DNA of 64,000 nucleotides from JAAXHB01 sp965214945 (lineage in GTDB: Bacteria > Actinomycetota > Acidimicrobiia > Acidimicrobiales > Aldehydirespiratoraceae), in NCBI GenBank assembly GCA_965214945.1, contig OZ244029.1, positions 2,852,001 to 2,916,000 of the forward strand, read 5' to 3'. Shown here one piece after another: positions 58,383-64,000 of the stretch. Under the pieces are notes generated by a model. That model searched no databases. It was not told where the DNA came from and saw nothing but the letters and a program-made list of their open reading frames with translations. Within the stretch, counting starts at the first letter, position 1, and each line of letters begins with the position of its first letter. Position numbers and translations under genes: made by a program.

Positions 58383-59759
58383 ATGGAGTCCGTAGTCAGT
58401 GCTCTGGACACTGCGTTCGACGCGCTCACATGGGCAATCGCCCAAGGCGCTTATTGGCTCAGCATCGCACTGCTGATCCTGTCCGTCTTGGCTGCCGTGT
58501 TCATGCTTGTCACCGTGATCGGCACCCAGCCGGCTCGCTTCAGGACGGCTGATCCCGCCGCTCGCCCCAGCGACGGGATCGTACTGACCGGTCAGCTGAT
58601 GGGCTTGATGGCGATTGTGGGCGGCATCGTGCTCACATTCCGCGACACGGCCTCGTGGTGGCAGCCACTGTTGGCGATTGTGGGTGGTGCGGCCCTTCTG
58701 GCGTTGATGGTGTCTTACCGCCGTGCCGGGCCCGGCGGCCAGGTACGTCTCGCATGGTTCACGTGGCTGGCTTTGGCGGTGAGCGCCGTGATAGCCGTGG
58801 TGCTGGCATTCATGCAGCGCGAGGACACCTCCATCGTCTTCATGTTGCTGGTGGGGGTGGCGCTGCTGATCGGACGGGCTTGGCTCGCGTTCTCATGGCC
58901 GGAGGTGCGGTTCGATCCGTCAACCGTGGCCTCGGTGTCCGCTGAGTCAAGAACCGACAACTCCCTAGTGGTGCAAAGCCTGGGGATGGTTTATGAGTTG
59001 CCCGACGGCGGCCAGGTGGAAGCCCTCGCAGACGTGACGTTCACCTTGGAGCCTGGGCGTCTGCTCACCTTGCTCGGTCCTTCGGGCTGCGGAAAGACCA
59101 CTCTGCTCAACATCCTTGCCGGGTTCTTGGCCCCTACCTCCGGCGAAGTGAAGCTGGGCACTGTGCCCATCACCGGGCCCGGCCAGGACCGGGGCATGGT
59201 GTTCCAGCAGGGGGCGCTGTTCGAATGGCTGAGCGTCAACGACAACGTCGGATTTGGTGCCCGCATGAACGGCCGTTCCCGGCCCGCCTCCCGGGAGGCC
59301 GTGCAAGACCTGCTGAGCATCGTGGGCCTGCAAGACTTCGGCGAGAAGGCCGTTTACGAACTCTCCGGGGGCATGCAGCAGAGAGTGGCTTTGGCCCGCT
59401 GCCTGGCCAACGATCCCGAGATCATTCTCATGGACGAGCCTCTGGGCGCCTTGGACGCCCTGACCCGTGAGAAGATGCAGGGTCTTGTGCTCAAACTCTG
59501 GAACGAGACGGGGAAGACCATCGTGCTAGTCACCCACAGCGTGGAGGAAGCGCTGTACCTGGGCGACCAGCTGTTCGTGCTGGCCCCCCGTCCGGGCCGA
59601 ATCGCGAAGCGCTACGACCTGCCCTTCGCCCGACGGGCTCTCACCGCGGACGCCCGCGAACTCAAAGCGTCTCCTGATTTCATCCGCACCCGCGAGGAGA
59701 TCCTGTCGCTGATCTGGGAGATGGAAGAGCAGATCATGGGCACTGGAGGTGACAACTGA
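58383..59759 (+). CDS. tauB: Taurine-type ABC importer ATPase TauB with N-terminal five-helix membrane domain
   Basis: 458 aa from the ATG at 58383, preceded by AAAGGAGGTGCGGCC. Residues 1 to about 190 hold five hydrophobic segments (for example GAYWLSIALLILSVLAAVFM, MGLMAIVGGIVLTF, WFTWLALAVSAVIAVVLAF, VFMLLVGVALLIGRAWLAF). From about 205 the ABC domain follows: LLTLLGPSGCGKTTLLNILA (Walker A), VFQQGALFEWLSVNDNVGFG, LSGGMQQRVALARCLANDPE and EIILMDEPLGALDALT. A normal TauB/SsuB is about 260 aa, so this is a fusion to a membrane domain of unknown origin. The ATG of tauC overlaps its stop by one base. Confidence 0.85.
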   Translation: MESVVSALDTAFDALTWAIAQGAYWLSIALLILSVLAAVFMLVTVIGTQPARFRTADPAARPSDGIVLTGQLMGLMAIVGGIVLTFRDTASWWQPLLAIVGGAALLALMVSYRRAGPGGQVRLAWFTWLALAVSAVIAVVLAFMQREDTSIVFMLLVGVALLIGRAWLAFSWPEVRFDPSTVASVSAESRTDNSLVVQSLGMVYELPDGGQVEALADVTFTLEPGRLLTLLGPSGCGKTTLLNILAGFLAPTSGEVKLGTVPITGPGQDRGMVFQQGALFEWLSVNDNVGFGARMNGRSRPASREAVQDLLSIVGLQDFGEKAVYELSGGMQQRVALARCLANDPEIILMDEPLGALDALTREKMQGLVLKLWNETGKTIVLVTHSVEEALYLGDQLFVLAPRPGRIAKRYDLPFARRALTADARELKASPDFIRTREEILSLIWEMEEQIMGTGGDN

Positions 59760-60820
59760 TGGTTGAAGGACCGGGCGGACACGCCCTCGACGAAAACATC
59801 GACACCCAGCGCCGGCTTGTGAACTGGCCGTTCAACTGGCTGTTCGCGCGCCGCAGCAAGAGCCAGGGCAAAACCGTCACGTTCGGCGACGCCGCTGAGG
59901 TGAGCGGCGCCCTCTTGTGGACGGCCATCAGCTTGGCTGTGATCATCATCTTGTGGTTCGTCGCCACCAGAGTGTGGGGACTGCCTTCGGAATGGTCGGA
60001 TTACGCGGAAGAGGTGCGAGCCGGGCTCTCTGAGGACGAGAGCTATCGCCAGCGCGACCTGCTGCGCGACTGTGACCGCGCCGAGGAGAATCCTGCCGAC
60101 TTCCCGGGCCTGCCCTCCTGCTCTTATACGCAGTGGCTCTCAGAGGGAACGCTGCCCAGCCCGGTCCAGGTGTGGGACGCAAGCTGGGATTTCGCCCGCA
60201 ACGGTTACAGCGGGTTCACCATGTGGCAGCACCTGTGGATCAGCTTCAGCAGACTCGTCAAGGGCCTTTTCTGGGGGGTCATGATAGGTGTGCCCATCGG
60301 TCTGGCGATGGGCTTGTCCAGCCGATGGCGCGGCATCTTCGACCCGGTGGTGGAGCTGCTGCGGCCGATCCCGCCGCTGGCGCTGATCCCACTGTTCATT
60401 GTGTGGTTCGGTATCGGCGAGGAGGGCAAGGTCAACCTGCTGCTGTTCGCGGCCATCTGGATTATGGTCATCGCCGCCCGATCGGGCGTGCTGGCGGTGA
60501 ACACCAGCAAGGTTCACGCCGCCTATTCGCTGGGAGCCTCCAAGGTTCAGATACTCAGGCACGTGATTCTGCCCAATGCGCTGCCGGAGATCTTCACCGG
60601 CCTGCGGGTGGCGATCGGAGTGTGCTGGGGAACGCTCGTGGCCGCCGAGCTGCTCGGGGCTAGCTCCGGCCTCGGCTTCACGATCTTCAAGGCCCGGCAG
60701 TTCTTCCTGCTCGATCTGATGCTGTCGGCGGTGATCCTCATCAGCATCCTTGGTGTGACTATGGACGTGCTGATGCGCATGGCCGAGAAACGCCTCATCC
60801 CCTGGCGCGGCAAGGGATGA
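59759..60820 (+). CDS. tauC: Taurine-type ABC importer permease TauC
   Basis: 353 aa. Seen: an N-terminal helix (about residues 45-70), an extracytoplasmic Cys-containing stretch (YRQRDLLRDCDRAEENPADF, LPSCSYTQW) not found in ordinary TauC, and the inner-membrane permease domain with LARPIPPLALIPLFIVWFGI-like core (ELLRPIPPLALIPLFIVWFG) and the coupling EAA loop YSLGASKVQILRHVILPNAL. The start overlaps the tauB stop (TGATG). Forms the channel for the substrate captured by TauA. Confidence 0.85.
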   Translation: MVEGPGGHALDENIDTQRRLVNWPFNWLFARRSKSQGKTVTFGDAAEVSGALLWTAISLAVIIILWFVATRVWGLPSEWSDYAEEVRAGLSEDESYRQRDLLRDCDRAEENPADFPGLPSCSYTQWLSEGTLPSPVQVWDASWDFARNGYSGFTMWQHLWISFSRLVKGLFWGVMIGVPIGLAMGLSSRWRGIFDPVVELLRPIPPLALIPLFIVWFGIGEEGKVNLLLFAAIWIMVIAARSGVLAVNTSKVHAAYSLGASKVQILRHVILPNALPEIFTGLRVAIGVCWGTLVAAELLGASSGLGFTIFKARQFFLLDLMLSAVILISILGVTMDVLMRMAEKRLIPWRGKG

Positions 60821-60929
60821 CGGGGGTCTGAACAAAGCGAGTACCCTCTTCGGCGGTTTCGGTTGCGCCGGAGAGGGCGCCGCCACAGATGCGCTTGTTG
60901 AGGGTTGGCTGAGCCGGGCCCGGGCCACG

Positions 60930-61793
60930 GTGCCGACGGTGGCGCTGGCTGACGGCTCCGACCCTCGGGCGATAGACGCTGCCCGCCTGTTGGCCCGGGA
61001 GGGCCTGGCCGAACCGATCCTGGTCGACGACCCGAACGGTTTCTGCTCACCGGGTGTGAAGGCTGCGGCCGCAGCATCTCGGTGGTCCGAGCGCATCGAT
61101 CTCAACGACCCGCTGCATGTGGCCGCTGCGATGGTGAGCGCCAGAGAGGCGGACGCCTGCGTGGCCGGTGCCGGCCGTACCACAGCCGAAGTGGTTCGCG
61201 CCGCTTTGTACTGCGTCGGCCTGGCGCCCGGTGCCGACCTGGTCAGCAGCTGCTTCCTGATGGTGTTGGCCGATGGGACACCGTTAGTCTTCGCCGACTG
61301 CGGTGTTGTGCCCGAACCCGGACCGACTCAACTCGCCTCCATCGCCGTGGCCAGCGCGGCTACCTACGCCAGCCTCACCGAGGCACGGCCGCGGGTGGCG
61401 ATGCTGTCGTATTCCACTCGCGTCAGCGCGTCCGGTCCGGGGCCCGAACGCGTCCGGGAGGCGGCCAAGCTGGTTCGCCGCCGGGCGCCTCATCTGGACG
61501 TGGACGGCGAACTGCAGTTCGACGCGGCCTGGGACGCTCAGGTGGCAGCGGTCAAGGCGCCGAACTCGCCCGTGGCTGGGCGGGCCAACGTGTTCGTATT
61601 CCCGAGCCTCGAGGCTGGCAACATCGCCTACAAGATCACAGAGCGCCTGGCCGGCGCGCTGGCGCTGGGGCCGCTGCTGCAGGGCACGGCCGGCGTGATC
61701 CACGACCTGTCGCGGGGCTGCAGTGCCGAAGACATCGCCGGGGTGGCTGTGATCGCTGCTTGCCAGGTTCGGCGTATAGAATCAGCGCTGTGA
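60930..61793 (+). CDS. pta: Phosphate acetyltransferase (sulfonate-pathway type)
   Basis: 287 aa if begun at the GTG at 60930; PTA_PTB-family enzyme converting acetyl phosphate and CoA to acetyl-CoA. Seen: PTVALADGSDPRAIDAARLL, ADACVAGAGRTTAEVVRAAL, MVLADGTPLVFADCGVVPEP, ERVREAAKLVRRRAPHLDVD, FVFPSLEAGNIAYKITERLA. The family normally has a helix (LxxRARA..) before PTVAL; in this frame that helix (VEGWLSRARATVPT) is present upstream, but no ATG/GTG/TTG precedes it, and CTG at 60828 would be needed. Fits the Xsc-Pta route from sulfoacetaldehyde. Confidence 0.82.
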   Translation: MPTVALADGSDPRAIDAARLLAREGLAEPILVDDPNGFCSPGVKAAAAASRWSERIDLNDPLHVAAAMVSAREADACVAGAGRTTAEVVRAALYCVGLAPGADLVSSCFLMVLADGTPLVFADCGVVPEPGPTQLASIAVASAATYASLTEARPRVAMLSYSTRVSASGPGPERVREAAKLVRRRAPHLDVDGELQFDAAWDAQVAAVKAPNSPVAGRANVFVFPSLEAGNIAYKITERLAGALALGPLLQGTAGVIHDLSRGCSAEDIAGVAVIAACQVRRIESAL

Positions 61794-61812
61794 AGCCGGG
61801 CGAGCGCCCGAG

Positions 61813-63342
61813 ATGACCAGGCTCGGGTTCCTGCTCGACAGCGACAGCTGCATCGGCTGCCATGCCTGCACCGTTGCTTGCAAGGCTGAGCACGACGTGC
61901 CGCTGGGCGTGAATCGCACTTGGGTGAAATACATCGAGAAAGGCGAGTTCCCCAACACCAGCAGGCATTTCTCGGTGATGCGCTGCAATCACTGCGACGA
62001 CGCCCCTTGCATTGCGATCTGCCCCACAAACGCGCTATTCCGCGCCCGCAACGGCGTCGTGGACTTCAACGACGACAACTGCATCGGTTGCAAGGGCTGT
62101 ATGAACGCCTGCCCCTACGACGCGATCTATATCAACCCGACGACAAGCACGGCCCACAAGTGCAATTTCTGCAACCACCGCATCGATCAGGGTTTGGCAC
62201 CGAGCTGCGTGGTGGTGTGCCCGACGAACGCCATCCGGGTAGCCGATCTTGACGACCCGTCAGATGAGGTGACAGGGATCATCGCCCGCAGCGACACAGC
62301 GGTCAGGGCACCGGAACAGGGCACATTGCCCAAGGTGTTCTACAAGGGTGCAGACCAGGCTTCGCTCGACCCGCTGCGAACCGCCATCGCTGCAGACGGG
62401 ATGATCTGGGCTGACACCACCGACGGCCATCGCAGCGCCGGCCACCACGGCGGCCAATTTCACAGCATGGCGACCCCCGCCCGTACCTCGTACACCACAG
62501 CCCATGAGACACCGTGGAAGTCGAAGGTGTCGAGCTATCTGGTCACCAAGGCTGTCGCCGCGGGCGTGATGATGATGGCGGCTCTGATGGCGCTAGCCGG
62601 GCACGGCTACGCCCAGGCGGCGGTCGGAGTGATGCCTCCCATCGTGGCCGGGGTGTTCCTGGCGGTCACCGGAGTGCTGCTGGTAGTCGACTTGCGCCAG
62701 CCGCGGCGCTTTCATTTCCTGATCACACGCGGAAACTGGCGTTCGTGGCTGGTCAAGGGCGCGGCGGTGCTGGCGGCGTTCGCGCTGGTATGCGTCGCGT
62801 GGTGGGTTGCGGGGCTGGCCGACTTTGCGGGCGCGCTCAGGGCCTTGGCGGTGCCGACTGCGCTGCTGGCCGCGGCGGCTGCGGGTTACACCGCGTTGTT
62901 GTTCGGCCAGTGCGAGGGTCGCGACCTGTGGCAGACGCCGCTGCTGCTGCCGACGCTTCTGGCCCAAGCCGTCACCGCTGGAGGCGCGGTGTACGCGATT
63001 GCCGATGTCTGGATGGACGTGCCGATGCCGGCGGCGGCCAGTTGGGCGCTGCTCTCCGGGGTGCTGGCCTCAGTGGCATTGATTGCGTTGGAGCTGACCG
63101 CCCGCGGCACCGCCCACACCGAGGCCGCAGTCGCGGCCATGACATCAGGCCGCCACGCGCGCCGCTTCTGGATCGGTGGCTTGATCGTCGGCCTGGCGGT
63201 CCCGGCTGCGGCAGCGACGGTCGCTCTGGCGGTTGATACGGGGCCGCTGCTGCCGGCTGCGGCCGGATTGAGCGCGCTCGCGGGGATGTGGTGCTACGAA
63301 GACAGCTTCGTCCGGGCCGGCCAGTCTGTACCGCTGTCGTGA
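61813..63342 (+). CDS. Fused [4Fe-4S] subunit and NrfD/DmsC-type membrane anchor (SoeB-SoeC-like)
   Basis: 509 aa. N-terminal 190 residues hold four 4Fe-4S cysteine clusters: CIGCHACTVAC (13-23), CNHCDDAPCIAICP, CIGCKGCMNACP, and CNFC...CVVVCP, with cluster order as in DmsB/SoeB. After a linker of about 45 residues, nine to ten hydrophobic helices follow (from about residue 237, VTKAVAAGVMMMAALMALAG), with FGQCEGRDLWQTPLLLPTLL resembling DmsC/NrfD. SoeB and SoeC are separate proteins in described sulfite dehydrogenases; here one polypeptide. Directly before the molybdopterin subunit gene. Electron carrier: cytoplasmic sulfite oxidation to quinone, inferred. Confidence 0.8.
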   Translation: MTRLGFLLDSDSCIGCHACTVACKAEHDVPLGVNRTWVKYIEKGEFPNTSRHFSVMRCNHCDDAPCIAICPTNALFRARNGVVDFNDDNCIGCKGCMNACPYDAIYINPTTSTAHKCNFCNHRIDQGLAPSCVVVCPTNAIRVADLDDPSDEVTGIIARSDTAVRAPEQGTLPKVFYKGADQASLDPLRTAIAADGMIWADTTDGHRSAGHHGGQFHSMATPARTSYTTAHETPWKSKVSSYLVTKAVAAGVMMMAALMALAGHGYAQAAVGVMPPIVAGVFLAVTGVLLVVDLRQPRRFHFLITRGNWRSWLVKGAAVLAAFALVCVAWWVAGLADFAGALRALAVPTALLAAAAAGYTALLFGQCEGRDLWQTPLLLPTLLAQAVTAGGAVYAIADVWMDVPMPAAASWALLSGVLASVALIALELTARGTAHTEAAVAAMTSGRHARRFWIGGLIVGLAVPAAAATVALAVDTGPLLPAAAGLSALAGMWCYEDSFVRAGQSVPLS

Positions 63343-63411
63343 CCAGGCTGTTTGTGATCGGGCTGTTTGTGGTGACCGGAGAGGGGACGCTGTAGTGAGA
63401 GGGCCGCTGTT

Positions 63412-64000
63412 GTGAACAGTCTCGAGCACTATCCGCCCCATGAGACATGGCACGATGTGGCGTCGCTCGACGCCAAGGCCTGGCCTCGGCGTGTGGAGCG
63501 GCACCACACGCTGGTGCCCACTACCTGCTTCAATTGTGAGGCCGCCTGCGGGCTGGTGTGCCACGTCAACCATGAGAGCGGCCGAATAGACCGCATAGAA
63601 GGCAACCCGCTTCACCCCGCCAGCCGCGGCCGCAACTGCGCCAAAGGCCCCGCCACGCTCAATCAGATTGACGACCACGCGCGTATTCTTCACCCGCTGC
63701 GCCGTGTTGGAGATCGGGGTTCAGGCCGCTGGGAGCGGGTGAGCTGGGACGAAGCCCTCAACGACATAGGCGGCCGCGTCCGCAAGGCCATAGCCGAGGG
63801 CCGCGCCAACGAGGTGATGTACCACGTCGGGCGCCCCGGCGAGGACGGTTACGCCGAGCGGGTGCTGCAGTGTTGGGGGGTGGACGGCCACAACAGCCAC
63901 ACCAACATCTGCAGCTCCAACGCCCGTCTGGGCTATCAGAGCTGGATGGGTCACGACCGGCCTTCGTCGGATTTCGCCAACGCCGAAGTGATCTTCTTGA
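63412..64000 (+). CDS. Molybdopterin oxidoreductase, catalytic subunit, N-terminal part (SoeA-like; runs off window)
   Basis: First 196 residues only, GTG start, GAGAGGG upstream. Seen: the N-terminal 4Fe-4S motif with C39, C42, C46 and C76 (CFNCEAACGLVC and NCAKG), then RIEGNPLHPASRGR, RWERVSWDEALNDIGGRVRK and HNSHTNICSSNARLGYQSW, a complex-iron-sulfur molybdoenzyme. There is no twin-arginine signal, so it should act in the cytoplasm, as SoeA does and unlike DmsA. Alternative: polysulfide or other DMSO-reductase-family enzyme; the context favours sulfite dehydrogenase. Confidence 0.78.
   Translation, partial: MNSLEHYPPHETWHDVASLDAKAWPRRVERHHTLVPTTCFNCEAACGLVCHVNHESGRIDRIEGNPLHPASRGRNCAKGPATLNQIDDHARILHPLRRVGDRGSGRWERVSWDEALNDIGGRVRKAIAEGRANEVMYHVGRPGEDGYAERVLQCWGVDGHNSHTNICSSNARLGYQSWMGHDRPSSDFANAEVIFL

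Overview
The window is high-GC actinobacterial chromosome around the replication origin. The order pcnA / (GNAT) / large exported protein / ECF sigma / anti-sigma / trxB / trxA / cwlM-like / parB / parA / rsmG / jag / yidC / yidD / rnpA / rpmH / dnaA / dnaN / recF / DUF721 / gyrB / gyrA / DUF3566 / tRNA-Ile is the conserved actinobacterial oriC neighbourhood. Split gene content (rpsF-ssb-rpsR-rplI-dnaB apart), lipoproteins with long acidic linkers, and sulfonate plus betaine catabolism suggest a marine or marine-host-associated member of the Acidimicrobiia; this placement is inference and was not tested by any search. No insertion sequences, phage genes or CRISPR arrays were seen.

Layout. 1-9.8 kb (all minus): the 5' part of bioB, a complete branched-chain-type ABC importer (livG, livF, livK, livM, livH) and, upstream in the same direction, a long-chain acyl-CoA synthetase and an acyl-CoA dehydrogenase. 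9.9-15.6 kb (minus): small membrane protein, dnaB, a spacer with two strong palindromes, then rplI, rpsR (long C-terminal extension), ssb, rpsF, panB and a DUF5318-like zinc protein. 15.7-23.8 kb: a bidirectional catabolic island. On the minus strand are a dimethylglycine/sarcosine-dehydrogenase-like flavoprotein, an enolase-superfamily epimerase or dehydratase and an MDR oxidoreductase; on the plus strand are an RpiR regulator, a HisC-like aminotransferase and a Rieske oxygenase of the betaine-demethylase type. Together they look like a pathway for a betaine or N-methylated amino acid. 23.8-34.5 kb: pcnA, a deacetylase-family protein, GNAT, a large exported protein, DegV (where murJ is usually found), an ECF sigma gene without an ordinary start codon, anti-sigma, trxB, trxA and a CwlM-like pseudo-amidase.

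34.5-51.5 kb: parB/parA with two perfect parS sites in a 1-kb spacer, the rsmG-jag-yidC-yidD-rnpA-rpmH operon, dnaA, a probable oriC between dnaA and dnaN, then dnaN, recF, DUF721, gyrB, gyrA, a TadE/G-like protein, DUF3566 protein and tRNA-Ile(GAT). rsmG and dnaN both carry an in-frame internal duplication of 24-25 codons.

51.5-64 kb: a small membrane peptide, a saccharopine-dehydrogenase-like oxidoreductase, an inositol-phosphatase-family enzyme, a helical WxG-containing protein, an FMN-dependent 2-hydroxyacid dehydrogenase, and then a coherent taurine/sulfonate block: class III aminotransferase (taurine:pyruvate type), tauA, a tauB with an extra five-helix membrane domain, tauC, phosphate acetyltransferase, an iron-sulfur/NrfD-type fusion (SoeB+SoeC-like) and the start of a molybdopterin oxidoreductase (SoeA-like) cut off by the window end. 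Inferred route: taurine import, transamination to sulfoacetaldehyde, cleavage by Xsc (not in the window) to acetyl phosphate and sulfite, Pta to acetyl-CoA, and sulfite oxidation by a cytoplasm-facing SoeABC-type enzyme.
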